Under the pieces are notes generated by a model that made no database searches, was not told the origin of the DNA, and saw only the letters and a program-made list of their open reading frames with translations. A program made the position numbers and the translations under genes. A stretch of DNA of 64,000 bases from Bacteroides muris (ex Afrizal et al. 2022) (GTDB lineage: Bacteria > Bacteroidota > Bacteroidia > Bacteroidales > Bacteroidaceae): positions 124,001 through 188,000 of the forward strand of contig NZ_SRYZ01000003.1 of the NCBI RefSeq assembly GCF_004793475.1, written 5' to 3'. This document shows, in pieces, positions 17,818-26,652 of this stretch (positions are counted from its first letter, which is position 1; each line of letters begins with the position of its first letter).

Positions 17818-18840
17818 CGGGCAGAAAGTTGCCCAATCTCCACGGTGACCGGCCGAAATGACTTCGGTCGCAATCTTTCTGCCAATATTATTGATGCCGA
17901 CATGCCCCCAGTGCAGATTGTCTTTGTCGAAAGAACTTTCTCGGGCATCTATGACAGACACATTCGGAATGAAGTTTTCATCCTTCGGGTTGACGACAGC
18001 ATCTTGCGCATCGCGCACCCCTTGCCCATATTGTACCGAAGCTTTGGGATTGCTCACACTCTCACCCGGTTTCACGATGTGACCGATATAAACATGAGCG
18101 TCCGGAAATCCAAGCCGGGTGCGACATTTCTCGATGAGCGATTTCAGCAAAGGCAAGTAATGTTCTTTGGAATCTATCCCGTTACCTTCGCCTTGCATCC
18201 ACCAGATTCCGGCCAAACGCGGTTTTTTGCCTCTGTCCAACAAATCATTAATGGCTGGTTTATAAAGATTTTCATAGAAATAGTCCCAGTTATGGCTGTC
18301 GGAAGAAGAAGCCCAAGTTTCAATCCGTGAACCGGAACATCCTAATTTAATAATGTATAGCTCCATGTCCGGAAAAGCTTGCTGAAAGTGCATGCCGAAC
18401 TCACCCTCCATACCCCGGCGACCAGCCGCACCGGCACTCCACGTACCATAGCCATGAATCATGTTCATCATGGTTTTGCCATTCAGGTTATCGTTCTTAT
18501 AATAAAGATCAAGCCAGCCGGGAGCCACGTCTTCGGTAGTCCCATCGAAAACCCAGCGGGCACCATCGGTTTGGTTCACGATATGGCAACTGCGATACCA
18601 TATCTTCATCAGCCCGGGATTGGTGTCCGGATTGTCATACCAGGCAGCCAACCTCCGGTCTTCTCCGGCATCGGCAAAAGCCGAACCATCGGCATTCGAC
18701 TGTCCTATGGTTATAAATACCGGGACTTCATTTTCCTGAAAAAGAACAGAGTTTACTGCGCAATCCGACTGTTGCGCCATACAGAAAGGAGAAAAACAGA
18801 GTGCAATGATACCAACTGCCATCTTCACAATATTCTTCAT
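17752..18840 (-). CDS. Sialate O-acetylesterase/CE6-like SASA esterase, exported
   Basis: This is a 362-residue secreted esterase with a Sec signal (KMAVGIIALCFSPFCMAQ). SASA-type motifs are VFITIGQSNADG (nucleophile Ser), the LGCSGSRIE region, IWWMQGEGNG, and HWGHVGINNIG with the catalytic His. Members act on acetylated sialic acid or acetylated xylan; the locus favours sialate. The recognizable fold ends near AGHRGDW. The remaining ~20 residues (AFKRFAARQHTCTDDPG) are encoded antisense to the end of the ROK gene, giving a 66-base tail-to-tail overlap. This looks like an extension past an ancestral stop. Confidence 0.82.
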   Translation of the reverse strand: MKNIVKMAVGIIALCFSPFCMAQQSDCAVNSVLFQENEVPVFITIGQSNADGSAFADAGEDRRLAAWYDNPDTNPGLMKIWYRSCHIVNQTDGARWVFDGTTEDVAPGWLDLYYKNDNLNGKTMMNMIHGYGTWSAGAAGRRGMEGEFGMHFQQAFPDMELYIIKLGCSGSRIETWASSSDSHNWDYFYENLYKPAINDLLDRGKKPRLAGIWWMQGEGNGIDSKEHYLPLLKSLIEKCRTRLGFPDAHVYIGHIVKPGESVSNPKASVQYGQGVRDAQDAVVNPKDENFIPNVSVIDARESSFDKDNLHWGHVGINNIGRKIATEVISAGHRGDWATFCPSAFKRFAARQHTCTDDPGFAF

Positions 18841-18926
18841 AATCAGATTCTTTATTTGTTTCAGTTTTTACGAACTAATGGCAAATATATGAAATATTTC
18901 AGTTTTTCCTTTCTTACCGGAACTTT

Positions 18927-19964
18927 TTACCCTTTCCCCAAAAGCAACGGTCTGTATTTCTCCAAAGCTTGTTCAAAAACCTTACGGGCTTCTTCCATCG
19001 TTCCATAAAATTCACCACCGGAAGCATTCAGATGGCCACCGCCGCCAAAGAATTCGGCAGCCAGCCGGTTGCAGGGAAAAGTGCCTACCGAACGCAAGGA
19101 AATCTTTATCATCGGCTTCTCCGTATCTTCACGCAGGAAGCAGGAGAAAATCACCCCTTTGATGCTTAAAGGAATGTTCACAAAGCCTTCACTATCTCCC
19201 CGTATATAGTCGAACCGGCTTTGTTCGGCTTTAGTCAAGGAGATTAAGGCTGCATGATAGTCCGGATAGACCTTCATTTGCGACAAGACATATCCCATCA
19301 GGCGCAGACGGCTTTCGGAATAAGTATTGAACACCTTGCGGTAAATCGCATCCTTGTCGATGCCTTTCGACAGCAATTCGCTGATGATGAAATAGATTTC
19401 ACGGTTGTTGGAGTTGTAGGTAAACCCGCCGGTATCCGTCATCATACCCGTATAGATGCACTCTGCTCCTTCCCTTGAAATGTCACTGAAATAGCCCATA
19501 CGGCAAATCAGACGGAAAACCAGTTCCGAAGTGGAAGATATCTCCGGGTGGGAAATGACAATCCTGCAGAAATCCTCCGGATGGAGATGATGGTCTATCA
19601 ATATTTTTCTTGCCGGAGATGCAAGAACGGCGTCACCCATGGCATCTATACGGTGGATGGCATTAAAGTCCAGACAGCAAATCACGTCTGCTTCAGCAAT
19701 CAGCTTGTTGGCAAAGTCCTTGTAGCGGTCGTACAAAAGGACGTCCTTGCTCCCGGGCATCCATTTCAAGAAGTCGGGGAAAGCGTTCGGCACAATGACA
19801 TTCGCTGTCTTTCCTTGCGAACTGAAAAAATGCCACAGGCCCAGAGAAGAACCGATGGCATCCCCGTCGGGACTCACATGTGAAACGATTACTATCTTGT
19901 CCGCACGGTCAAACCATTTGGTAAAATGATCTATCTTGGATTGTTCTATTACTTTAGTCAACAT
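18927..19964 (-). CDS. DHH/DHHA1 phosphoesterase (NrnA-like)
   Basis: This is a 345-residue cytoplasmic phosphoesterase of the NrnA type, which degrades nanoRNA oligonucleotides and/or pAp. Motifs in order are SHVSPDGDAIGSS (motif I), CLDFN (II), LIDHHLHPEDF (the DHH motif), MMTDTGGF, and the DHHA1 substrate loop FFGGGGHLNASGG. Length is normal for NrnA. It is 70 bases downstream of comEC on the same strand and ends a run of leftward housekeeping genes. Confidence 0.88.
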   Translation of the reverse strand: MLTKVIEQSKIDHFTKWFDRADKIVIVSHVSPDGDAIGSSLGLWHFFSSQGKTANVIVPNAFPDFLKWMPGSKDVLLYDRYKDFANKLIAEADVICCLDFNAIHRIDAMGDAVLASPARKILIDHHLHPEDFCRIVISHPEISSTSELVFRLICRMGYFSDISREGAECIYTGMMTDTGGFTYNSNNREIYFIISELLSKGIDKDAIYRKVFNTYSESRLRLMGYVLSQMKVYPDYHAALISLTKAEQSRFDYIRGDSEGFVNIPLSIKGVIFSCFLREDTEKPMIKISLRSVGTFPCNRLAAEFFGGGGHLNASGGEFYGTMEEARKVFEQALEKYRPLLLGKG

Positions 19965-20034
19965 ATATCTTTATTTACTATTCGTTTTACATCTACAACA
20001 AATTGAAGGGGCAAAAGTACGAAAAGTTTATGAT

Positions 20035-22116
20035 TTATAACAATATACAGTAAGAACCTTTTTGAGAAAGAAGGAGATAAGCGATACCCAGGCGGACGCA
20101 ATCATTGGCAATCTTATTCTGATAATAGTCTGAAAGAGAAGCGTCAATCACCACCATTCCTATGGAAAAGAGCGAAGTAAGTTCCTCTACCCCGCCTTGA
20201 TAGCCTTTGGAGACATACAGATAATCAACCGAAAGGAGACGGGAAGACTTCTTATTCCGCCAACGATCATCGGAAAGCAGGCAGATACGCTTACCGGCAT
20301 AAGAGACAATCTGGTTGCGCATAGACAAGCCGGGAGTGGTATAATCTCCGGCAATCAGTCGGGGAGCCTCCAGATGCAGGCGGTTCCAATGCGGAGAAAG
20401 GGCACGGCAGAGGTGCGACATATCCGGCAAGCTGTCGGTACATGCCAACCAAGAACGACGGTTGTCCGACATGCAATGAACAACGGGACAGCCTCTCACG
20501 CTATAAAAAGCAATCCCCTGCCGGGGAGCATTGGACATCATGGAGAAAGAATTCCAGGAGGCCACTGCCAACAACGCCAGCAACGAAAAACAGACGTTAC
20601 GCACCGTAAAACGTAGAAAGCCATAATATGCCGTCCCCAAGAACAGATAGACGAGCAGAACACCCCATATATCCAGCCAGATGCCATCGACAGCAGCGCC
20701 GGGAAGATGCTCTATACAGCGGAGCACTTCATTCTGGACATGTACCAATGCCTCTACTATCCTTGCAAACAGATGTTGCACCAAAGGCAGCGGCGTAAGC
20801 ATCAACAGAAATACCGCCGAATACAGAACGAGCGACACCATGGGAATGACCCAAAGATTAGTCAGCAGGAAATGAGTGGAAAAACGGGAAAAATAGAAAA
20901 TGACCAAAGGAGCCGTACCCAGCTGAGCCGCCACAGACACCGTCATAAGCCCCCACAAATACCGCAGGAAACGATTGTCAACCTTCCAAAGGGCATATAA
21001 CTTAGGTTGTACAAGTACAATAGCCACAACCGCTGAGAATGACAGCTGAAAACCGACATCAAACAACCAGACCGGCTTACACAGCAGCATCAGAAAAGCA
21101 GTTGCCGCCACCGTGTTCAGCGTCAGCGGCTTTTCCGGCTGCAAACCGGCAAACGCCAACAAAGAGAACATGACGACCGACCGCACCACCGAAGAGGACA
21201 GTCCCGTGAAAAAAGCAAAACTCGCCAGGAAAAGGACAAGACACAAAAGCAACAAAGGTTTCAACCATCGCCATCGCCTCCACAAGGGACGAAGCACAAA
21301 CAAGAGCAAAGCATACAGAAACCCTACATGCAATCCCGAAAGTGCCAGTACATGGCTGGCTCCCGAGACGGAGTAGGTCTCTACAATATCATCGCTCAGT
21401 TCTTCTTTATCACCTACCGTCAACGCAGAAATCACCGCCAACTCATCTGCTTCAAAACCCAAGCTCCGGTATAAGCCAACCACTTTCTCCCTATAATCCA
21501 GTGCCACCTGGCTGACAGTGCGGGAAGCATCATGCCCCGTCTTCCGCCAATGTCCGCCAGCCACGTAGGTCGTGCCGCTATAACCTTTCCGCCTCAGGTG
21601 GCGGGCATAGTCAAACTCGTCGGGATTACCATTGTTCGCCGGAGGAGCAAGCCGGGCGGATATCAGCAACTCATCACCACGGCGCAAAGTGGCCGTAGCA
21701 GAATCTTTAGGCAGATAAGCCAGAAAAAGATGATTCCGGAGACAATCCGTGGCAGTATCCTGCTCTACCTCTCCCAACAGGGCAACCCTGCACAATATGC
21801 TGCGTTCCCTCTCTTCCGGATGCTCGCGGATAGAAACCCTATAAACAGCAGTTTTGCCCGAAAAGGGAAATACCGTCTTTCCCTGCTGCCAACTCATCAA
21901 GCAGAACCCCGTACTACCCAAGAAAAGGTATACCGCCGCTCCATACACCCATCCGGCATGTTTGTATCTACCTATAATAAAAAGAAAAAGCAGAAAACCT
22001 GCCACATACTCCCATACAGAAAACACGTGAGGAAATGTATCTCCACATAAAATTCCAACTACCAACGGCATCAACAGTCGAAGGAAAGGATACCGTTGCC
22101 AGCTGTCAATTATCAA
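20035..22116 (-). CDS. comEC: ComEC/Rec2-family inner-membrane DNA channel protein
   Basis: This is a 693-residue polytopic membrane protein. The N-terminal part has membrane helices and a DUF4131/OB-like region (ARLAPPANNGNPDEFDYARHL). The central competence domain includes SGASHVLALSGLHVGFLYAL and many helices, and the C-terminal ~180 residues are a shortened soluble domain. The beta-lactamase-like nuclease domain of long ComEC proteins is not evident. It would conduct single-stranded DNA across the inner membrane in uptake. It starts 13 bases after rpe. Confidence 0.85.
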   Translation of the reverse strand: MIIDSWQRYPFLRLLMPLVVGILCGDTFPHVFSVWEYVAGFLLFLFIIGRYKHAGWVYGAAVYLFLGSTGFCLMSWQQGKTVFPFSGKTAVYRVSIREHPEERERSILCRVALLGEVEQDTATDCLRNHLFLAYLPKDSATATLRRGDELLISARLAPPANNGNPDEFDYARHLRRKGYSGTTYVAGGHWRKTGHDASRTVSQVALDYREKVVGLYRSLGFEADELAVISALTVGDKEELSDDIVETYSVSGASHVLALSGLHVGFLYALLLFVLRPLWRRWRWLKPLLLLCLVLFLASFAFFTGLSSSVVRSVVMFSLLAFAGLQPEKPLTLNTVAATAFLMLLCKPVWLFDVGFQLSFSAVVAIVLVQPKLYALWKVDNRFLRYLWGLMTVSVAAQLGTAPLVIFYFSRFSTHFLLTNLWVIPMVSLVLYSAVFLLMLTPLPLVQHLFARIVEALVHVQNEVLRCIEHLPGAAVDGIWLDIWGVLLVYLFLGTAYYGFLRFTVRNVCFSLLALLAVASWNSFSMMSNAPRQGIAFYSVRGCPVVHCMSDNRRSWLACTDSLPDMSHLCRALSPHWNRLHLEAPRLIAGDYTTPGLSMRNQIVSYAGKRICLLSDDRWRNKKSSRLLSVDYLYVSKGYQGGVEELTSLFSIGMVVIDASLSDYYQNKIANDCVRLGIAYLLLSQKGSYCILL

Positions 22117-22129
22117 TCCAGAAGACGGA

Positions 22130-22780
22130 TTACAGGTTCCTTAATGCACGGATAGCCTCTTTCGGGTCGGGAGCCGAGAAAACGGCATTGCCTGCCACCA
22201 GTACATCTGCTCCAGCCTCTACCAGACGCGCACCGGTTTCCAAGTTTACGCCACCGTCCACTTCTATCAAGGCCTGCGAACCGGTAACCGTGATCAATTC
22301 GCGCAACTCGCGTACTTTGTCAAGAGAATGCTCTATGAACTTTTGTCCGCCAAATCCCGGATTCACACTCATTATCAGCACCATATACACGTCATTGATA
22401 ATATCCTTCAGCAAGGACACGGGAGTTGCCGGATTAATCGTTACCGCCGGCTGCATCCCCGCTTCACGGATTTGCTGCACCACACGGTGCAGATGCGGAC
22501 AAGCCTCGTAGTGCACATTCATGACGTGTGCTCCCAGAGCCTTTACCTCCGGAATAAACTTCTCCGGCTGTACAATCATCAGATGTACGTCCAAGGGTTT
22601 CTGCGACAGTTTCGCCGCATACTTCAGTACCGGGAATCCGAAAGAAATATTAGGGACAAACACACCGTCCATGATGTCGATATGTACCCATTCCGCCTCA
22701 CTTTGGTTAATCATTTCAATGTCTCGTGCCAGATAACCGAAATCGGCAGAGAGAATGGAAGGGGATATGATTGGTTTCAT
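22130..22780 (-). CDS. rpe: Ribulose-phosphate 3-epimerase
   Basis: This enzyme interconverts ribulose-5-P and xylulose-5-P in the pentose phosphate pathway. The 216-residue TIM barrel shows SILSADFGYLARD, HIDIMDGVFVPNISFG, VHLMI, MSVNPGFGGQKFI and EVDGGVN, including the metal-binding His/Asp and phosphate-binding loops. Length is standard. A -7 candidate (TATATTTG, minus strand 22818-22825) lies 37 bases upstream, and the 22-bp repeat array lies just beyond. Likely co-transcribed with comEC. Confidence 0.95.
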   Translation of the reverse strand: MKPIISPSILSADFGYLARDIEMINQSEAEWVHIDIMDGVFVPNISFGFPVLKYAAKLSQKPLDVHLMIVQPEKFIPEVKALGAHVMNVHYEACPHLHRVVQQIREAGMQPAVTINPATPVSLLKDIINDVYMVLIMSVNPGFGGQKFIEHSLDKVRELRELITVTGSQALIEVDGGVNLETGARLVEAGADVLVAGNAVFSAPDPKEAIRALRNL

Positions 22781-22880
22781 AATGTTATATTCTAAAGTTT
22801 ACGAACTTTGTCATGTACAAATATACGGAAAAGATTTAAATCGGCCTAACATTGAAAGCCAAAACTCTCGCTGCAAACTC

Positions 22881-23020
22881 ACTGCATACCTTTTGCAGCG
22901 TCACTGCAAACGTGTTGCAGTAGTACTGCAAAGCAGTTGCAGTCACACTGCATACCAGTTGCAGCAACACTGCAAAGCTGTTTGCAGTGACACTGCAAAA
23001 TAAGTGCAGTAGTTTTGCAG
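22881..23020. repeat. Array of six ~22-bp palindromic TTGCAGT/ACTGCAA units
   Basis: ACTGCA recurs at 22881, 22903, 22925, 22947, 22969 and 22992 (steps 22, 22, 22, 22, 23). TTGCAG or a close variant follows each by about 12 bases, with an extra copy at 23015. ACTGCAA and TTGCAGT are reverse complements, so every unit can form a hairpin and neighbours can pair with each other. The array fills most of the rpe-fmt gap. Because 22 is not a multiple of three, it is not a protein repeat. Function unknown. Confidence 0.85.
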
Positions 23021-23045
23021 TAAAAAGCTATTGAATTACAATCAG

Positions 23046-24017
23046 TTACTTCATCACACATTCTTCTGTCAACCGGAAGCCGCGCAGCAGTTCATCCGTT
23101 TTCAGTCTCTTCTTGCCCGGAAGCTGAAGGGAACGGATGCCGACAAAGCCATCTTCGGCAGCCACGCGGATATAGGTCTTCCCGTCTGTCCGCAAGGTTC
23201 CGGGAACCAGTTGATGGGATTCCCCGATCTTTTCCGTCTCGAAGATTTTTACCACAACAGATTCTCCACCGGGTTGGAGCAGCTCCGTCCAAGCAGCAGG
23301 ATAGGGAGAAAGACCGCGTACAAAATCATAAATACGCTTCACAGGGAGGTTCCAGTCAATACGACAAGTGTCTTTGAATATTTTCGGTGCCGGACGCAGT
23401 TCACCCACTACGGCCATTTCTTCTTGAGGAATACTTTTCACCGTACCGGCAAGAATGGCATCAACGGTCTCTACCACCAGGCGACCGCCCAACAGCATCA
23501 GTTTATCGTGGATGATACCCACATCGTCCGTATCGGCAATGGGCACCCGCACCTGCTGAATAACCTCACCGGTGTCAATCTCATGTTTCAGGAAGAAAGT
23601 GGTGATGCCCGTTTCCGTATCACCATTGATTACCGCCCAGTTGATGGGAGCAGCGCCACGATACTGCGGCAGCAGGGAAGCATGCAGGTTGAAGGTGCCC
23701 AATCGCGGCATGTTCCATACCACCTCAGGCAACATGCGGAAGGCAACGACTATCTGCAAATCGGCCTTCCATGCACGCAACGCCTCCACAAAAGCCTCAT
23801 CCTTCAGCTTCTCCGGCTGAAGAAGCGGAAGATTGTTCTCCAGCGCATACTGCTTCACCGGAGAGAACTGGAGCTTATGCCCCCGTCCGGCAGGCTTGTC
23901 GGGCATCGTAATGACACCCACCACATTGTAACCTCCTTCTACCAGACAACGAAGAGCCTCCACCGCAAAATCGGGAGTACCCATATATACAATCCTCAAA
24001 TCTTTCTTTTCCACCAT
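23046..24017 (-). CDS. fmt: Methionyl-tRNA formyltransferase
   Basis: This enzyme formylates initiator Met-tRNA with 10-formyl-THF. The 323 residues show RIVYMGTPDFAVEALR, the catalytic-domain hallmark HASLLPQYRGAAPINWAV (folate-binding), GDTETGITTFFL, DTGEVI and a C-terminal OB-like tRNA-binding domain from ~210. Length is typical. It lies between ClC and rpe on the same strand, with repeat clusters on both sides. Confidence 0.96.
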   Translation of the reverse strand: MVEKKDLRIVYMGTPDFAVEALRCLVEGGYNVVGVITMPDKPAGRGHKLQFSPVKQYALENNLPLLQPEKLKDEAFVEALRAWKADLQIVVAFRMLPEVVWNMPRLGTFNLHASLLPQYRGAAPINWAVINGDTETGITTFFLKHEIDTGEVIQQVRVPIADTDDVGIIHDKLMLLGGRLVVETVDAILAGTVKSIPQEEMAVVGELRPAPKIFKDTCRIDWNLPVKRIYDFVRGLSPYPAAWTELLQPGGESVVVKIFETEKIGESHQLVPGTLRTDGKTYIRVAAEDGFVGIRSLQLPGKKRLKTDELLRGFRLTEECVMK

Positions 24018-24019
24018 TT

Positions 24020-24148
24020 CATTTACAATTTACCATTTACAATGTACAATTTGCGAGGCAGCTCATTTGCAATCTACAATTTACCATTTACAATGTACAA
24101 TTTGCCGTTCGGAATGGCGTGTACATTGCAAATGGTAAATTGTAAATG
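24020..24148. repeat. Direct and inverted ~30-bp AT-rich repeats
   Basis: A 31-bp sequence starting tacaatttaccatttacaat occurs at 24024-24054 and again exactly at 24075-24105. A third, reversed copy at 24121-24148 matches 24020-24047 over 28 bp with one mismatch. The set occupies the fmt-ClC gap. The inverted copy can pair with either direct copy to give a large hairpin. No coding frame or transposase is present, so it resembles an extragenic repeat family. Confidence 0.85.
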
Positions 24149-24151
24149 TCC

Positions 24152-25942
24152 TCAATCTTCTGAAAAATGCACCAATACTTCACGGTACGAGTTGAATATC
24201 TTCGACTTGGACACGAAGCCCAGGTATTTGTTTTCCGCATCCACCACCGGCAGATTCCATGCTTTCGTGTCATCAAAAGTACGCATCACCTGTTCCATGC
24301 TGTCCGTATTGTACAAGCGTGCCGGAGCCGAAGTCATGAATTTGCCTACCGTAAAACGATGGTACAACTCCTGACGGAACATAATGTTCCGGATATCGTC
24401 CAGTAAGACAACGCCTATCAACACCCCCTCCTTGTCCGTCACGGGAAAGATATTGCGATGCGAGGCGGAAATGGCCTTGACCAGTTCGCCCAAATCCATT
24501 TCGGGACGCACGGTCACAAAGTCCTTTTCCACCACATTCTCCATTTTCATCAAGGTAAGGACAGCCTTGTCCTTATGGTGCGTCAGCAGTTCTCCTTTCT
24601 TTGCCAAACGCATGGAGTAGATACTATGAGGCTCGAACATGATGATGGTAAGATAGGAACTGACGGAAACAATCATCAGTGGCAGGAACAAGTCGTATCC
24701 TCCCGTAAGTTCGGCTATGAGGAACACGCCGGTCAGCGGAGCGTGCATGACCCCACTCATGACCCCCGCCATTCCCATCAAGGCAAAGTTCTTCTCGGGT
24801 AGATAAGCCGTCATCTCTATTTCATTGCTGAAATGTGAAAAGACAAAACCGGCAATACACCCCAGATACAATGAAGGCGCGAAAATACCGCCGCAACCGC
24901 CACCGCCATTCGTGGCACTCGAAGCAAAAACCTTGAACAGAATAATCAGTATGAGGTATATCAGCAACAGATTGCCGTGCCCGTAGAAGAAGGAATTGTT
25001 CATCACCGTATCCCATTCGGCATTGCTCATCCCATTCAGCAACAATTCTATCGTATCGTAACCTTCGCCATACAACGGAGGGAAAAGGAATATCAGGATA
25101 CTCAGCATGGCACCGCCCATTATCAGCTTCTTATAGGGAGTTCTCAACCTTCCGAACACGCCTTCCACAGAGTTCATGGCCCGAGTGAAATAAAGGGAAA
25201 CCAATCCGCAGAAGATGCCCAGCATAATAACATACGGAATACGTTCCAGCTCGAAAGCTTGGTCCAGATGAAATTTAAACATAGCGTCCGTGCCCGTCAC
25301 GATATAGGAAACAGTCGCAGCCGTCACCGCAGATATCAGCAACGGCAACAAGGAGGACATTGTCAAATCTATCATCAGCACCTCCAGCGTAAATACCAGA
25401 CCGGCAATCGGCGCCTTGAAGATGCCGGCAACCGCACCGGCAGCACCACATCCCACCAACAGCATCAGCGTGCGGTGTTCCATCTTGAATATATTTCCCA
25501 GGTTAGAACCGATAGCCGAACCCGTCAACACAATAGGCGCCTCCGCCCCGACCGAACCACCGAAACCGATGGTAATGGAACTGGCTATGATGGACGACCA
25601 AGTGTTATGTCGTTTGATACGCCCCTGCCGCCGCGAGATGGCGTATAGGATTCTGGTGACTCCATGACTGATGTCGTCCTTCACCACATAGCGAACAAAC
25701 AACCCGGTCAGGAAGATACCTACTACCGGATAGACCAGATAAAGGTAGTTGGCCTCCGTCGCATTGAAATTGTCCGTCAGGAAGTTCTGTATCCAGTGTA
25801 TGATGACTTTCAGTATCAGTGCGGCAAATGCTGTAAAGATACCTACAAGAAAACTGAGAATCAGTATGAACCTCTTCTCCTTAATATTCTTTTCGCGCCA
25901 TAGGATAAAGCGCTGCAACAAACTTCTCTTGTCCTCTGCCAT
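24152..25942 (-). CDS. ClC-family chloride channel/antiporter with CBS domains
   Basis: This is a 596-residue membrane protein that would move chloride, possibly coupled to protons. Selectivity and gating motifs are GFGGSVGAEAPIVL (variant of GSxGxEGP; note Ala for Gly), GAAGAVAGIFKAPIAG and GGIFAPSLYLG (GxFxP). About 10-12 hydrophobic segments are followed by a CBS pair (~450-590, KDFVTVRPEMDLGELVKAI, NIFPVTDKEG and LPVVDAENKYLG). I chose the ATG at 25942 (MAEDKRSLL) because AGAGGA-like RBS bases precede it and it clears the upstream stop by 8 bases. The longer frame overlaps the TsaC gene. Confidence 0.9.
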   Translation of the reverse strand: MAEDKRSLLQRFILWREKNIKEKRFILILSFLVGIFTAFAALILKVIIHWIQNFLTDNFNATEANYLYLVYPVVGIFLTGLFVRYVVKDDISHGVTRILYAISRRQGRIKRHNTWSSIIASSITIGFGGSVGAEAPIVLTGSAIGSNLGNIFKMEHRTLMLLVGCGAAGAVAGIFKAPIAGLVFTLEVLMIDLTMSSLLPLLISAVTAATVSYIVTGTDAMFKFHLDQAFELERIPYVIMLGIFCGLVSLYFTRAMNSVEGVFGRLRTPYKKLIMGGAMLSILIFLFPPLYGEGYDTIELLLNGMSNAEWDTVMNNSFFYGHGNLLLIYLILIILFKVFASSATNGGGGCGGIFAPSLYLGCIAGFVFSHFSNEIEMTAYLPEKNFALMGMAGVMSGVMHAPLTGVFLIAELTGGYDLFLPLMIVSVSSYLTIIMFEPHSIYSMRLAKKGELLTHHKDKAVLTLMKMENVVEKDFVTVRPEMDLGELVKAISASHRNIFPVTDKEGVLIGVVLLDDIRNIMFRQELYHRFTVGKFMTSAPARLYNTDSMEQVMRTFDDTKAWNLPVVDAENKYLGFVSKSKIFNSYREVLVHFSED

Positions 25943-25950
25943 TTTCCTCT

Positions 25951-26514
25951 TTATTCGCGAATAATTCTGATGACTCCGCCCTTGCCCAACTTGATGATGC
26001 CGGACGGTTTCGGGCACACCGTTTCCTCCTGACGATATCCTACTATATAATCCACTGCTGATTTGATTTCTTCACTTATCTCCCCGAAGTTGCCGGGCGA
26101 CGGTTGCCCGCTGACATTGGCAGAAGTAGAGACTATCGCTTTGCGGAACTGCTGGCAAAGCCGCTTTGAAAACACCTCACTGGTGACGCGGATACCCACA
26201 CTGCCATCTTCGGCAAGCAGATTAGGAGCCAGATTACGGGCTCCGGAATAAATAATGGTAAGAGGCTTGTCGGCCAGTTCTATCAAATCCCAGGCAACTT
26301 CCGGAACATCCTGCACATAGAAATCCACCTTTACCGGGGAATCTACCAATACCAGCATTGCCTTACTGTCAGAGCGTTGCTTGATTTCATATACACGACG
26401 CACCGCTTCTTCATTGGTAGCGTCACAACCTATGCCCCAAATCGTATCTGTCGGATACAGAATTACCCCGCCTTCGCTCATCACTTGGCAGGCTTTTTTA
26501 ATGTCTTCTATCAT
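25951..26514 (-). CDS. L-threonylcarbamoyladenylate synthase (TsaC/Sua5/YrdC)
   Basis: This enzyme would make threonylcarbamoyl-AMP from Thr, bicarbonate and ATP for the t6A modification of tRNA. The 187 residues (start MIEDIKKACQVM at 26514, preceded by CAGGAA) carry LYPTDTIWGIGCDATNEEAV, KQRSDSKAMLVL, GSVGIRV and the STSANVSGQPSPG loop. It is the short, single-domain form without the Sua5 C-terminal domain. First gene of the leftward TsaC-ClC-fmt run. Confidence 0.93.
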   Translation of the reverse strand: MIEDIKKACQVMSEGGVILYPTDTIWGIGCDATNEEAVRRVYEIKQRSDSKAMLVLVDSPVKVDFYVQDVPEVAWDLIELADKPLTIIYSGARNLAPNLLAEDGSVGIRVTSEVFSKRLCQQFRKAIVSTSANVSGQPSPGNFGEISEEIKSAVDYIVGYRQEETVCPKPSGIIKLGKGGVIRIIRE

Positions 26515-26652
26515 TTCCTGATATATAAGGATTAATGCGCAAAAGTAGTATATTTGTTCGAAAGTGAAAAATTTTGTCTTGGATATTCTCAAATGGCTAT
26601 ATATTAATTACCACTATTATTGATCAGAATGCCAAATAAGACCATCCAGTTG

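Noticed and set aside
22755..23061. Short frames on both strands through the 22-bp array, and a CRISPR-like look
   Set aside because: The repeat period of 22 is not a multiple of three, so the frames are accidental. Repeats are too short and contiguous, with no spacers or cas genes, for CRISPR.
23031..24374. 447-codon plus-strand open frame across fmt and the end of ClC
   Set aside because: It is antisense to two well-supported genes and runs through intergenic repeats, with no protein family features.
25943..26017. Longer ClC start 25 codons upstream
   Set aside because: It would overlap the TsaC gene by 67 bases, encodes a non-family basic stretch, and the ATG at 25942 has a better ribosome binding site.
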